From positions 1 through 32,003 of the forward strand of contig JAQXQC010000079.1 of the NCBI GenBank assembly GCA_029100965.1: a stretch of 32,003 bases of DNA, given 5' to 3'. The DNA comes from Bacilli bacterium (GTDB taxonomy: Bacteria > Bacillota_I > Bacilli_A > RF39 > UBA660). Below are positions 16,539 through 26,340 of this stretch, one piece after another. Each line of letters starts with the position of its first letter. Within the stretch, counting starts at the first letter, position 1. The translations under genes and the position numbers were made by a program. The notes beneath the pieces were generated by a model. That model was not told where the DNA came from. It did no database searches and saw only the letters and a program-made list of their open reading frames with translations.

Positions 16539-18101
16539 CTACTCCTCTACTTCTGATAACTTAACAACAATGATATCATCTATAACAGTAATACAATCTT
16601 TAGCAGGAAATGCAGGTAACTCCTTTATAATTGATCGTTTTGAAAAATTACTAATTAACTTTTCATCGGTAATAATATTCATAGGGTATCCCATAATATT
16701 ATTAATAAATGTTCTATAAGTACCCAAATATGTAACAGCGAAATTTCCAGATAATCCTACATCTTTATAATTAAAATAATTATTTTTAGCAGATATACTA
16801 GAATTTTCTAAATCTCCAATAAACATTACTTGAGAAACTTTAGGAACATAATCGTTAACTTCTTCAATTTTATATATTATTCTATTCAAAGTAGCATAAG
16901 TATAAGAATATTCAACATGCTTCTTCATATATATTTGATTAGAATAAATAACACCATTAAAAATTAAAGCACACATTGTTACTGCATTTATCAAACAATA
17001 CATTATTTTTTTATTTCGAGCAAACTTAATTTTATTATTTTCAAACACAGAAATACAAAATACATAAGGAATAAAAAGAGAGTATAACATTAAACCATGT
17101 TCCATACCATGAGTAATTACATATATTATATTTCCACCTAAAGGTAATAATAAAGTAATGATTACTAGTATTATAACATTTTGAAAATTAATTTTATTTT
17201 TAATTAGATTAATTAAAATTACTCCTCCATTGACGAAAAAGCAAATAAATGATAATACCGAAATCAATCTTTCCGCATATATTGAGGGATGTATATAGTA
17301 TCGAAAAAATTCTTTATAAGCACCTTTTATTAAAAGAATATCATCATTAATATTCAAATATGTTGAAATTGATGGGATACTATTATAAGAATTTACCCCA
17401 GATACACCATAAATTTTTTGAAATATTCCAATAAACATATAATAAACTAAAATACTAAAAATTAATACCAATATATACCTAAGCACTTTTCTCAAAATAT
17501 TCTTAAATTTAATATTTTGTAAAATATCCTGAATCAAACTAAACATAAGAATCAAAATGGCGACTTGCCAATAACTCTGATATAAAGCTAAAGAAATAGC
17601 TAAAAAAATAACTGCTAATATATTTCTATTCTTATATTTAATACAAAAATATGTACCAATACAACTACTCATTAGCGCCAACATAAATACATCTATTGAG
17701 TATATATATGTCGCAGATATTAAACAAAAAACAGAATTAGTCACTAATACTCCGGATGTTAGCACATTACCAAAAACAGTTTTAATTTTTAATATGTCAG
17801 TAATCAAATATGTAGAAAAACTAACATAAACCAAAGATAGCATCCCAACGATAAAGGGAGAATAGAGTTTTCCTCTAAAAATAACATAAATTGGTTGTAA
17901 ATATCTGCCAATCATTACTTGCCATAAACCATCAGATTGAATCATCATACTTGAATCATGAGAAAAGTTAAAATCTAAAAAGCCATATGCATTTCCAATT
18001 AGTCCAAATAGAAAAACACATATAGCAATAATAAATAATCTTTTTGAACCAAATACTTCTTTTAATAGATTTTTTCTAATATCATTAAATAACTTAGACA
18101 T
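16539..18101 (-). CDS. GtrII-like membrane glucosyltransferase
   Basis: This 520-residue protein has about eleven membrane spans followed by a soluble C-terminal tail of about 110 residues. After the first span it carries NFSHDSSMM (45-53) and GRYLQPIY (65-72), the acidic first outer loop and GR-x-L-QP motif typical of the Glucos_trans_II (GtrII) group. Those enzymes move glucose from undecaprenyl-phosphate-glucose onto a polysaccharide outside the membrane. One of the two polyprenyl-phosphate GT2 enzymes at 4462-6215 could make the donor. The ATG has AGGAGG eleven bases upstream. Weak terminator-like hairpins on both sides suggest it may be its own transcript, though no clear promoter is seen in the 147-base gap upstream. 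Confidence 0.8.
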   Translation of the reverse strand: MSKLFNDIRKNLLKEVFGSKRLFIIAICVFLFGLIGNAYGFLDFNFSHDSSMMIQSDGLWQVMIGRYLQPIYVIFRGKLYSPFIVGMLSLVYVSFSTYLITDILKIKTVFGNVLTSGVLVTNSVFCLISATYIYSIDVFMLALMSSCIGTYFCIKYKNRNILAVIFLAISLALYQSYWQVAILILMFSLIQDILQNIKFKNILRKVLRYILVLIFSILVYYMFIGIFQKIYGVSGVNSYNSIPSISTYLNINDDILLIKGAYKEFFRYYIHPSIYAERLISVLSFICFFVNGGVILINLIKNKINFQNVIILVIITLLLPLGGNIIYVITHGMEHGLMLYSLFIPYVFCISVFENNKIKFARNKKIMYCLINAVTMCALIFNGVIYSNQIYMKKHVEYSYTYATLNRIIYKIEEVNDYVPKVSQVMFIGDLENSSISAKNNYFNYKDVGLSGNFAVTYLGTYRTFINNIMGYPMNIITDEKLISNFSKRSIIKELPAFPAKDCITVIDDIIVVKLSEVEE

Positions 18102-18207
18102 TTTAATAAAATCCTCCTATCTTTAAAAATAAAATACAATAATTTTTATATAAACTAAATACGTTCAACAAATTTTTACCTATCTACAACGTCTCTGTAA
18201 AAAGAAA

Positions 18208-18235
18208 AGATAATAAAAATCAAGTATTATTATCT
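18208..18235 (-). terminator. Hairpin followed by T-rich tract after a GT2 gene
   Basis: A perfect 9-base inverted repeat, AGATAATAA/TTATTATCT, with a 10-base loop lies 13 bases past the stop codon at 18249. On the minus strand it is followed by TTTCTTTTT, the form of an intrinsic terminator. The stem has only one GC pair, so read-through is likely. No convincing promoter for the next gene is visible between here and 18101. Confidence 0.45.
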
Positions 18236-18248
18236 ATATTAATTTTAT

Positions 18249-19403
18249 CTAATTACAAAAAACAACTATTTTTCTAATAACATGATATATAAACCTAATC
18301 ATAAAAAGAATTAAATTTACAAAAAAGAAACAACAACTCAAGATAATTAAAAACCTAAAATAAAACTTTTTTAGAAAAACACTATTATACAGATAAATCA
18401 AACAAGTTAATAAGTAAACCATATTTAATAAAAAGTTTATCTTTTCTTTAGCATATACTTTAAAAATATCATCTACTTTATTAATTCTTTTAAAAATAAA
18501 AAACAACAAATTTTTCTTTTTTAACTTTCTAAAAGCCGAAATATCATACGTTACACCGTGAACAGACAAATCTTTTATTCTTTGAACATATGTATTTACA
18601 ATCTTATTCTTATTTTCATAATCAAAAACATTAAAATAAGGGAAAATACAAATTTCAGTTATCTTAATAATATCTTTAAAAAAATCAATATGATGCTGTT
18701 CAAGTTTTCTATTTTCGTCGCGATGAGATATTCCACCATCGCGATGAAACAACCCATTAATTTTAGGATCGAATATCATTTTATAGCCATTTAATGATAA
18801 ATTCAAAAAAAGAGAGTAATCTTCCACATATTTATATCTTTCGTCAAAATTATGAATTTTTTTTAAGGCATCCATTTTTACCATAGAAGCTCCCATAGCA
18901 ATAAAACATTCATTAGAAAGAACTTTAAATTGACCCAAAGAAGATAATTGATTAAACTCTTCTCCTTTATTATAATCAATAAACTTATAACATAATTTAT
19001 TTAATTCTTTATCCATCATATAACACTGACCAAAAATAAGGGCAACATCTTGCTCATTTTTTTCAAACGAATCAACATATTTTTCTATAACATCATTTGA
19101 ATACAATTTATCATCTGCGGCAAAAATTAAAACATAATCCCCAGTACATTTTGTTAAAGCTTGGTTTAAACTTTTTACCGTCCCTAAATTTGTGGAATTA
19201 ATTTGCCAAACAATCTTCATTTTATTTACATTTTTTCTTTGACAATATTTTTTTAAGTCATTTAAATCTATATCATCTGATGCATCATCAGCAAATATCA
19301 ATTCAATTTCCTTATAACTTTGTTGAAACACAGAATCAAGAGCAATTTTTACATACTCTGATTGATTATAATGAATTACTATTATTGAAACTTTTTTTTT
19401 CAT
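18249..19403 (-). CDS. Family 2 glycosyltransferase with C-terminal membrane spans
   Basis: This 384-residue protein has a GT-A domain in its first 230 residues: VSIIVIHYN (5-13), FADDASDD (37-44) and AADD (95-98) in place of DxDD. The last 60 residues are very hydrophobic and contain two or three membrane spans, so the enzyme is probably anchored. The ATG at 19401-19403 has GGAG nine bases upstream and lies six bases after the aminotransferase gene. It is the last gene of the unit that begins with the tagO-like gene. A role in transferring the predicted amino sugar made by its neighbours is possible, but inferred from position only. Confidence 0.85.
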   Translation of the reverse strand: MKKKVSIIVIHYNQSEYVKIALDSVFQQSYKEIELIFADDASDDIDLNDLKKYCQRKNVNKMKIVWQINSTNLGTVKSLNQALTKCTGDYVLIFAADDKLYSNDVIEKYVDSFEKNEQDVALIFGQCYMMDKELNKLCYKFIDYNKGEEFNQLSSLGQFKVLSNECFIAMGASMVKMDALKKIHNFDERYKYVEDYSLFLNLSLNGYKMIFDPKINGLFHRDGGISHRDENRKLEQHHIDFFKDIIKITEICIFPYFNVFDYENKNKIVNTYVQRIKDLSVHGVTYDISAFRKLKKKNLLFFIFKRINKVDDIFKVYAKEKINFLLNMVYLLTCLIYLYNSVFLKKFYFRFLIILSCCFFFVNLILFMIRFIYHVIRKIVVFCN

Positions 19404-19409
19404 TTTACT

Positions 19410-20510
19410 TTACTCCACTTTAAAATTATTTATGATGTTAATCACATATTCTACTTCTTCATCTGTCATCCCATAATAAAGAGGCAAAGACAATTCTTCT
19501 TTGGAAATTTGTTCAGCAATTTCTAGATCATTTAATTTATCAAATTTATATGCCTGTTGTTTAGCGATGGATATTGGATAATGAATTAATGTCTCAATTC
19601 CATTATCTTTTAAATACTCTTGCAATTTATCTCTATTCTTGCATCTTACTGCAAAAATATGCCAAACATGAGTTCTATCGCTCCCAACTTTTGGAAGAAC
19701 TATTTCATTATTGGTTATCTTATTTAAATACATTTCTGCTATTTGCTGTCTCCTAATTGTATACTTGTCTAAATATTTCAACTTAATTCTCAAAAAGCCC
19801 GCTTGAATTTCATCAAGTCTTGAATTTACTCCTTTGTATATGTGGTGATATTTTTCTATTGAACCATAGTTTGCGATTGCCCTAACTTTAGTAGCTAAAT
19901 CCTTATTATTTGTTACAATTGCCCCAGCATCCCCTAATGCACCCAAATTTTTGCCGGGATAAAAACTAAAGCATCCTATGTTAGATAATGAACCAACTTT
20001 TTTTTGCTTGTACATTGCGCCATGAGATTGAGCACAATCTTCAATAACATATAAATTATATTTTTTAGCAACTTCATTTATTTTGTCCATATCACTACTC
20101 TGCCCATACAAATGCACCGCAATAATAGCTTTTGTTTTATTCGTGATATATTTCTCTAGATTTTCCCCAGATAAATTATATGTGTCTATATCTGGATCAA
20201 CCAAAACTGGATGAGCACCAACATAAGAAACTGCTAAAGCAGTTGCAATATAAGTATTTGAAGGAACAATAACCTCATCACCTTCTTTTATCCCCAATGC
20301 CAACAAAGCCAATCGAAGTGCATCTAAACCATTTCCCACTCCAACACAGTATTTTGTTCCTATATATTTTGCGAATTCTTCCTCAAATTTTTTATCCTCT
20401 TCTCCGCAAATGTACCATCCCTTATCATAAATATCTGTAAATTTATTCATCATTTCATCTCTAATTTCATCATGCATATATTTCATGGTAGAAAATAATA
20501 TTTTCATCAT
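19410..20510 (-). CDS. fdtB: FdtB/QdtB-like sugar aminotransferase
   Basis: This is a 366-residue PLP enzyme of the DegT/DnrJ/EryC1/StrS family. The PLP lysine is in [13 protein letters not shown] (K187), the ring-stacking acid in [10 protein letters not shown] (D158), and GNGLDAL marks the phosphate pocket. FdtB and QdtB convert dTDP-3-keto-6-deoxyhexose to the 3-amino sugar with glutamate as donor; the FdtA-like cupin two genes upstream makes that ketone. I start at the ATG at 20508-20510, which overlaps the upstream stop as ATGA and follows AAGGAG; the frame is open to 20564. Position C3 is inferred from the cupin partner. Galacto (Fuc3N) versus gluco (Qui3N) product is not resolved. Confidence 0.85.
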   Translation of the reverse strand: MMKILFSTMKYMHDEIRDEMMNKFTDIYDKGWYICGEEDKKFEEEFAKYIGTKYCVGVGNGLDALRLALLALGIKEGDEVIVPSNTYIATALAVSYVGAHPVLVDPDIDTYNLSGENLEKYITNKTKAIIAVHLYGQSSDMDKINEVAKKYNLYVIEDCAQSHGAMYKQKKVGSLSNIGCFSFYPGKNLGALGDAGAIVTNNKDLATKVRAIANYGSIEKYHHIYKGVNSRLDEIQAGFLRIKLKYLDKYTIRRQQIAEMYLNKITNNEIVLPKVGSDRTHVWHIFAVRCKNRDKLQEYLKDNGIETLIHYPISIAKQQAYKFDKLNDLEIAEQISKEELSLPLYYGMTDEEVEYVINIINNFKVE

Positions 20511-21637
20511 TTCACTCTCCTTATTACTTCTTTTAACCATCGTAAAGGTTTTGTAATCTTCCAAGAAACAGAGTTATTCACTCCTTCTATTATATTTAAA
20601 TAATACTCCTCTATCTCCTTTTTCTCACGTTCTATCTCGTCAATACAAAAGTATTTAACCATAACATTACCAGTCTCATGATATAAATCATTTATATTAA
20701 AATCATACTTTAACAGTTTATTCAGTATTTTTCTTTCATTTAAAATTAAATATTCAAAAGCATAACACTTATTATATGAATTAAGATAATTCATATTCAA
20801 AAGTTTGAAAAATTTTTCACACTCAATGCTAAAATCTTTATCATCTATATTCTTCTTAAAATCATTAGCAAATACTTTTTTAAAGTCTTCATCAGTTAAA
20901 CTGGTTATTAATCTACTATTTATAAAAAACATCTCATTTAATTGCCTAATCGTATTATTTAAATTGGAACTACTTAAACTTCCATTATCAATTCTTCTAT
21001 ATCCCATTAATTTTTCGTTAAGGATATAGATATCATACTTTTGAATTAATCTAGTCCAGTATTCATAATCATGTAATTGTCTAAAGCTATTATTATAAAA
21101 GCCAATTTCTTCAAATACCTTTCTCGGCATTAAAGAACTAGAATGACATAAATGATTCCCTACATCATAGAATAATTTTATTCTATCATATCGGCTCATG
21201 TTTTCATTTTTAAAAACATTAAACATTTGTGAATCATCAAATATTTCACTATTTTCATTAATAATATCAGTTTCAGTAAAAACACAACCAACATTATTTA
21301 TATTTTTTTTATAAAGTTTTTCTATATACTTAACTTGTTTTTCTATTTTAGTTGGATACCAAACATCATCAGAACCAATTATAGCAATATAATCCCCAGA
21401 TGCATGTTCTAACAATTTGTTAATCGAATAAACAACGCCCCTATTTTCTTTTGAAAAATATTTTTTTATTCTTTTATCTTTAATTTTATTTATTTCTTTT
21501 GCCGTACTATCCGTAGAACAATCATCAGAAATAAGTATTTCTAAATTTTGATATGTCTGATTAATAACACTACAAATACACTCTTTAATATAAATTTCAT
21601 GATTATATGCTGGAATTAAAACACTCACCAATTTCAT
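20507..21637 (-). CDS. Family 2 glycosyltransferase
   Basis: This is a 376-residue GT2 enzyme with [11 protein letters not shown] (4-14), [11 protein letters not shown] (35-45) and GSDD (88-91), followed by the [13 protein letters not shown] segment usual in O-antigen-type GT2 enzymes. The C-terminus ends in [14 protein letters not shown], a tail common in surface-polysaccharide glycosyltransferases. No membrane span is seen. AGGTGA precedes the ATG at 21635-21637. It sits between the acetyltransferase-cupin fusion and the aminotransferase that together would make the amino sugar, so it may transfer that residue; this is inference from gene order. Confidence 0.87.
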   Translation of the reverse strand: MKLVSVLIPAYNHEIYIKECICSVINQTYQNLEILISDDCSTDSTAKEINKIKDKRIKKYFSKENRGVVYSINKLLEHASGDYIAIIGSDDVWYPTKIEKQVKYIEKLYKKNINNVGCVFTETDIINENSEIFDDSQMFNVFKNENMSRYDRIKLFYDVGNHLCHSSSLMPRKVFEEIGFYNNSFRQLHDYEYWTRLIQKYDIYILNEKLMGYRRIDNGSLSSSNLNNTIRQLNEMFFINSRLITSLTDEDFKKVFANDFKKNIDDKDFSIECEKFFKLLNMNYLNSYNKCYAFEYLILNERKILNKLLKYDFNINDLYHETGNVMVKYFCIDEIEREKKEIEEYYLNIIEGVNNSVSWKITKPLRWLKEVIRRVK

Positions 21638-21688
21638 TTAATTTCACCTATATTTTTCTCTCATAATAATAATTCAATAATAATTTTA

Positions 21689-22645
21689 TTACTTTTTTAA
21701 TATTTTTTTAAAATAACGCTTTGCCTCTTTTTCGTAATCCTCATAATCTCTAATATAATCATCTTCATTATACTTTTCACTTGCTAAAACCATTAAAACA
21801 GCATCATTAGAAAAATTATACATCTCTCTCCATATCATATTTCCAATATATAATCCTTCACTTGGATTATCTAATATATATTCTTGTTCTTCAAAAGGTG
21901 TCTTTGCTAAAACAACAACACTTCCAGAAGTTGCAATTAATAATTGATCTAAATTATAATGGGAATGTCTCCCACGAACAATATCACTACCAACATTATA
22001 CATATAATAAACTCTATTTAAAGGAAATTTCAAATTTTTAGGGTTTTCCAGTGCAATCAAATCTCCTCTATTATCCGTTATTGGAGCATATTTTACTTTT
22101 TTTACATTTATCATTTCTTTTTCATTATTCTTCCATATTTGAACAAAATTGTTTTTATCAATGCTATACCAGTTAATATCTGACATTACTCCTTTTATTT
22201 CAAGAGATTTATTTTCCACTCTATCAAATTTAAAACCAAATTTTTCATAGAATTTATTTGCTCTTACATTTTCTTTTAAAACATACAAATAAACATTTTC
22301 AAGTTTTAAATCAAAAAAAGCATATTTTAATATCTTTAAAGTTGCCTGAAATGCAACACCTTTTCCCTGTACCCCTTTCCTAATACAAATTGCATATTCG
22401 GCACTTTTAAAATCTTTTTCTATATTTTTTAAACTTATCGTTCCCAAATATTCATCATTTGAATTATCAACAATGGCAAAATTAATATCTCTATCACTGA
22501 TTGAATTCCTAATAAATTCTTTTTGGATTTCCGCATTTGCAAGTTTACTAAAATTGTTTTTTAAATATTTTGTCAACTCCTCATCGGACATCCATTCAAT
22601 CATATATGGAATATCTTTCTCTTCTAATTTTCTTAATTTAATCAT
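21689..22645 (-). CDS. GNAT acetyltransferase fused to FdtA-type 3,4-ketoisomerase
   Basis: This 318-residue protein joins two enzymes. Residues about 1-160 are a GNAT N-acetyltransferase with the acetyl-CoA loop QGKGVA (93-98) and the NVRANKFYEKFGF end motif. Residues about 180-308 are an FdtA/QdtA-like cupin: RGRHSHYNLDQ (225-235), SGSVVV, LYIGNMIWREMYNFS and LASEKYNEDDYIRDYEDY. FdtA/QdtA shift the keto group of dTDP-4-keto-6-deoxyglucose from C4 to C3; the aminotransferase nearby would aminate C3 and the GNAT half would acetylate it. I start at the ATG at 22643-22645, seven bases after AGAGGT; it overlaps the upstream gene by 8 bases. The usual acetyltransferase in this pathway is a hexapeptide-repeat protein, so the GNAT partner is unusual. 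Confidence 0.85.
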   Translation of the reverse strand: MIKLRKLEEKDIPYMIEWMSDEELTKYLKNNFSKLANAEIQKEFIRNSISDRDINFAIVDNSNDEYLGTISLKNIEKDFKSAEYAICIRKGVQGKGVAFQATLKILKYAFFDLKLENVYLYVLKENVRANKFYEKFGFKFDRVENKSLEIKGVMSDINWYSIDKNNFVQIWKNNEKEMINVKKVKYAPITDNRGDLIALENPKNLKFPLNRVYYMYNVGSDIVRGRHSHYNLDQLLIATSGSVVVLAKTPFEEQEYILDNPSEGLYIGNMIWREMYNFSNDAVLMVLASEKYNEDDYIRDYEDYEKEAKRYFKKILKK

Positions 22646-23807
22646 TTTTTTTACCTCTACTTTTACTCTTAGAATAATCATTTTTTATAAAATTTACAAT
22701 TTTATACTTTACTTGACCGTCATATTCATCAAATAACTCTTTAATTAATTTTTCTCTTTCCGATTTTAAAATATCATTTCCCATTTTTAATTCTGAAATT
22801 TGGTTGGTCAATTCTTCAAAATTGTTAACTAAATAACATACTTTATATATTTTCTCTAAAATGCAATTAGAACTCTTTTCATTTCTCTTACAAATAATTA
22901 TTGGCTTATTATAAAGCAAATATTCAATAATTATTGAGGAATAATCTGTTATCAAAATATCAGAATCCCTAAAAGTATCTTGATATTCAGAACTATTATC
23001 ATACACATATCTCAACCCATCATATATTTTTAGATAATTTTTTACCTCTTTTGAACTCATTTGTTTTTTGGCAACAAAATTATCAAACATCATTGGGTGA
23101 GGCCTAAATACAAATTGTACATCATTATATTTTTTTACAAACGATAATAAATTTTCTTTGTATTCAAAAAATGAAGTGCCACAAATTTCATTATCAGTTG
23201 TCCATCTTGGTGTCCACAAAATATTATAATATCCTCTTCCAAACATAGATTTATTATTTTTAATTTGCTTTTTTAACTCATCAAGGTAGGGATAACCATA
23301 ATTAACAGTTATTTTTCTTTTATCTCCTCCAAAAATTTGATTTGCTACACAGTCCTTTTCATATTCATTTTCTGCAAAGAAAATATCTAAATCAGAAAAG
23401 AAGTCATTATTAAATGCCGCATTACTAGTATGTTTCGATAAATTATAACCATAATTCATATAACATGTTCTTGCGTAAGAAGAAATTATTTTTGAATTAT
23501 AGCATTTAGGTAAATAAATATTGTATGGCCTTTGAAAAAAGACATAGTCTGGATTATATTTCTCTAAATCAAACCAATCGTTTCCAACTCTAGCATTAAT
23601 TACACAATCTCCCAATTTTTCTTTCCAATATTTGTAATCTTCTATTGAATAATTATTAATATCACTTGGAAAGGCCAAAACTTTGATTTCAACACTAGGA
23701 TCATCGACCATTGTTTTAATTATATCTTTTACTTTATAATATCCTGCTTTATATTGTACGATATACACAACTCTTATTTTTCTTTGTTTTTTTTTCCAAA
23801 AATTCAT
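22638..23807 (-). CDS. CDP-glycerol glycerophosphotransferase-like protein
   Basis: This 389-residue protein belongs to the TagB/TagF-like glyphos_transf family. The C-terminal GT-B half shows YNILWTPRW, FRPHPMM (234-240) and DILITDYSSI (273-282), the signature of enzymes adding glycerol phosphate, or ribitol phosphate in relatives, from a CDP donor to a lipid-linked acceptor. Length fits a TagB-type primase rather than a long TagF polymerase. Family members in capsule loci can use other donors, so the donor is uncertain; no tagD-like cytidylyltransferase is in the window. AGGAG lies eleven bases before the ATG. It follows rmlC after 60 bases without a clear promoter. Confidence 0.85.
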   Translation of the reverse strand: MNFWKKKQRKIRVVYIVQYKAGYYKVKDIIKTMVDDPSVEIKVLAFPSDINNYSIEDYKYWKEKLGDCVINARVGNDWFDLEKYNPDYVFFQRPYNIYLPKCYNSKIISSYARTCYMNYGYNLSKHTSNAAFNNDFFSDLDIFFAENEYEKDCVANQIFGGDKRKITVNYGYPYLDELKKQIKNNKSMFGRGYYNILWTPRWTTDNEICGTSFFEYKENLLSFVKKYNDVQFVFRPHPMMFDNFVAKKQMSSKEVKNYLKIYDGLRYVYDNSSEYQDTFRDSDILITDYSSIIIEYLLYNKPIIICKRNEKSSNCILEKIYKVCYLVNNFEELTNQISELKMGNDILKSEREKLIKELFDEYDGQVKYKIVNFIKNDYSKSKSRGKKND

Positions 23808-23867
23808 AAAACTAGCATCTCCTTTGTTATAAATGTTATTTTTCTACAAAACTAAATGCACTTCATC

Positions 23868-24458
23868 TTAATACTGAAAATATTTTGGACTCTTTCCTAA
23901 TACCAAATGCTTAGTATCCTTCTCACTAGTAATAGGCTTATCTATTCCATACTTTTTAAACATACCATCCCAATCAATACCAAGTTCAGGATCGTTCCAA
24001 TAAATTCCCCCTTCATAGTCAGGAGCATAATCATTATCAATCAAATACTGAAAAATAGTATTATCCTCTAAACTAATAAATCCATGAGCAAATCCTCTTG
24101 GAACATATAATTGCCTTCCACTTTCCTTATCGTTAGCATCATATGGTTTTAATAAAACTGCTACATGTTTTCCATAAGTAGGAGAACCTTCTCGAATATC
24201 TACAACAACATCAATAGCACTTCCCTGTATTACTTCAACTAACTTAGTCTGACATTTAGGATTCTTTTGAAAATGAAGTCCTCTTACTACACCTTTAGCA
24301 CTTTTACTACGATTACACTGTACAACACCATAAAATTTAATTCCTTCTTTATCCATTTCTTTTTGAATAAAGAAAGGACTAAAATATCCTCTCTCATCTC
24401 CAAAAACACTAGGTTCTAATATATAACAATCTTTTAATTCAGTAGCAATCTTCTTCAT
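23868..24458 (-). CDS. rmlC: dTDP-4-dehydrorhamnose 3,5-epimerase
   Basis: This is a 196-residue cupin-fold epimerase. RGYFSPFF, the catalytic VRGLHFQ (58-64, His62) and the DIREGSPTYGKH and PRGFAHGF segments identify RmlC. It converts dTDP-4-keto-6-deoxyglucose to dTDP-4-keto-L-rhamnose, the step before RmlD. Length is normal for the family. Its start overlaps the rmlB stop as TAATG, so translation is coupled. It is the last of the four dTDP-rhamnose genes. Confidence 0.96.
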   Translation of the reverse strand: MKKIATELKDCYILEPSVFGDERGYFSPFFIQKEMDKEGIKFYGVVQCNRSKSAKGVVRGLHFQKNPKCQTKLVEVIQGSAIDVVVDIREGSPTYGKHVAVLLKPYDANDKESGRQLYVPRGFAHGFISLEDNTIFQYLIDNDYAPDYEGGIYWNDPELGIDWDGMFKKYGIDKPITSEKDTKHLVLGKSPKYFQY

Positions 24459-25468
24459 TATTTATCCTCCTTAAAAGCATTCTTATATTCACCACTTAAA
24501 ATATTTTCTATCCAATCCTCATGATTTAAATACCAATCAACCGTTTCTTTAATTCCCTCATCAAAAGTATAAGTTCTATTCCAACCTAATTCTTTTTCTA
24601 CCTTTGATGAATCAATTGCATATCTTAAATCATGACCCTTTCGATCAGCAACAAAAGTAATTAAATCTTCACTCTTACCCATCTGTTTCAATATTGTTTT
24701 CACAACTTCTAAATTACTTTTCTCAGAGTGTCCACCTAAATTATAAACTTCTCCGTCAACACCTTCACGAACAATCTTATCTACCCCAATATTATGATCG
24801 ATAACGTGAATCCAATCCCTTACATTCTCTCCTGTTCCATAAACTGGAATCTTTTCATCTTTTAACGCCTTAGAAATCACTAAAGGAATTAATTTTTCAG
24901 GAAACTGATAAGGACCATAATTATTACTACATCTACTAATCGTCACAGGAAGTCCATAAGTTCTATGATATGCCATAACAAGTAAATCAGCACTAGCCTT
25001 TGAACTAGAATAAGGACTAGAAGTATGAAGAGGCGTACTTTCTGTAAACAATAAATCTGGTCTATCTAAAGGTAAATCCCCATATACTTCATCTGTAGAA
25101 ACTTGATGATATCTCTTAATCCCATACTTTCTACAAGCATCCATCAAAACACTTGTCCCAATAATATTAGTGGTTAAAAAGATACTAGGATTCTTAATCG
25201 AATTATCTACATGACTCTCAGCAGCAAAATTAATGACAACATCAAATTTTTCTTCTAAAAATAACTTATCAATAAATTCCCTATCCGTAATATCCCCATG
25301 AACAAATTTAAAGTTTTCTTTTCCTTCTAAATCTTTAATATTATTATAATTTCCAGCATAAGTTAATGCATCTAAACAAACAAACATATCACTCTGATAT
25401 TTCTTTACTTCATAATGCATAAAATTACTACCAATAAAACCAGCCCCACCAGTTACTAAAAATTTCAT
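24458..25468 (-). CDS. rmlB: dTDP-glucose 4,6-dehydratase
   Basis: This is a 336-residue extended short-chain dehydrogenase. It shows the NAD-binding GGAGFIG (7-13), STDEVYG (124-130) with the catalytic Thr-Asp-Glu, and YSSSK (153-157). It dehydrates dTDP-glucose to dTDP-4-keto-6-deoxyglucose. In this locus that product feeds two branches: RmlC/RmlD to dTDP-L-rhamnose, and the cupin/aminotransferase pair to a 3-amino sugar. Its ATG overlaps the rmlD stop by 4 bases (ATGA) and its ribosome binding site GGGAG lies in the rmlD end. Full length. Confidence 0.97.
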   Translation of the reverse strand: MKFLVTGGAGFIGSNFMHYEVKKYQSDMFVCLDALTYAGNYNNIKDLEGKENFKFVHGDITDREFIDKLFLEEKFDVVINFAAESHVDNSIKNPSIFLTTNIIGTSVLMDACRKYGIKRYHQVSTDEVYGDLPLDRPDLLFTESTPLHTSSPYSSSKASADLLVMAYHRTYGLPVTISRCSNNYGPYQFPEKLIPLVISKALKDEKIPVYGTGENVRDWIHVIDHNIGVDKIVREGVDGEVYNLGGHSEKSNLEVVKTILKQMGKSEDLITFVADRKGHDLRYAIDSSKVEKELGWNRTYTFDEGIKETVDWYLNHEDWIENILSGEYKNAFKEDK

Positions 25469-26322
25469 TTTACTCCCTCTTTCTTTAACTCACGAATATA
25501 TCTTTTTACGGCATCTTGCCACTCTGGTAATCTTTTCATCCCTATATCATCTAGACTCTCCTTACTAAGTTTAGAATTTAATGGTCTTTTAGCAATTGTT
25601 TTATAATCTTTTGTTAATATAGGATGAACCTTAACTTTCTTACGGCTCTCTTTAAAAATAAATTCTGCAAACTCATACCAACTACAATAGCCTTCATTTG
25701 TCACATGATATAAACCTTTAACATTACTTAAAAACATATTTACTAAAAGACCTGCTAAATCTTTTGTATAAGTTGGACTACCAATTTGATCACAAACAAC
25801 ATTTAACTCTTTATGTGACTCTGCTAAATTTAACATTGTCCGAATAAAATTCTTTCCATTAATCCCAAATACCCAAGAAATTCGAACAATAATATGATTA
25901 TCATACTCACGAATAAAATTCTCTCCTAAGTATTTTGTCTTCCCATAATAATTCACAGGATTAACCTTATCTTCTATTTGATAAAGTCCCTCTTTCGTAC
26001 CATCAAAAACATAATCAGTACTAATATAAATAATTTTTGCTCCCACTTCTTTTGCCGCTTCAGTCAAATACTTTGTTCCAAGAACATTAACTTGATAGCA
26101 TTTTTCTTGCTCTTCTTCTGCCTTATCCACTGCCGTATACGCTGCACAATGAAAGATAACTGAAGGACGATATTCCCTTATCATCTTCTTAACAGCATCC
26201 TCATTCGTAATATCCAAATCTACTCTTGTCGGTGCTAAAATATCTGTATAGCCTCTTTCTAACAATTCACGTTTTACATCATAACCTAATTGTCCATTCA
26301 CACCTGTAATAAAAAACTTCAT
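25465..26322 (-). CDS. rmlD: dTDP-4-dehydrorhamnose reductase
   Basis: This is a 285-residue reductase that makes dTDP-L-rhamnose, the last step of the pathway. It has GVNGQLG (7-13) for NAD(P)H, STDYVFDG (101-108) and the Y126/K130 pair in NYYGKTK. Length is normal. AAAGGAG lies seven bases before the ATG. A 69-base gap separates it from rmlA; this gap carries a 22-base element nearly identical to the hairpin region ahead of cdd. The gene order rmlA-D-B-C differs from the common A-C-B-D. Confidence 0.96.
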   Translation of the reverse strand: MKFFITGVNGQLGYDVKRELLERGYTDILAPTRVDLDITNEDAVKKMIREYRPSVIFHCAAYTAVDKAEEEQEKCYQVNVLGTKYLTEAAKEVGAKIIYISTDYVFDGTKEGLYQIEDKVNPVNYYGKTKYLGENFIREYDNHIIVRISWVFGINGKNFIRTMLNLAESHKELNVVCDQIGSPTYTKDLAGLLVNMFLSNVKGLYHVTNEGYCSWYEFAEFIFKESRKKVKVHPILTKDYKTIAKRPLNSKLSKESLDDIGMKRLPEWQDAVKRYIRELKKEGVK

Positions 26323-26340
26323 TTATTATCTCCTTTTATT

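Noticed and set aside
16468-16719. Plus-strand open frame of 83 codons over the end of the GtrII-like gene.
   Set aside because: It is antisense to a well-supported membrane protein gene, has no clear ribosome binding site, and its composition mirrors the opposite strand.
18558-18794. Plus-strand open frame of 78 codons within the GT2 gene.
   Set aside because: It is antisense to a conserved GT2 coding region with no family resemblance; AT-rich DNA gives many such chance frames.
21689-22645. The acetyltransferase and cupin as two separate genes.
   Set aside because: The frame runs through the join without a stop; the internal ATG near the cupin start has no good ribosome binding site.
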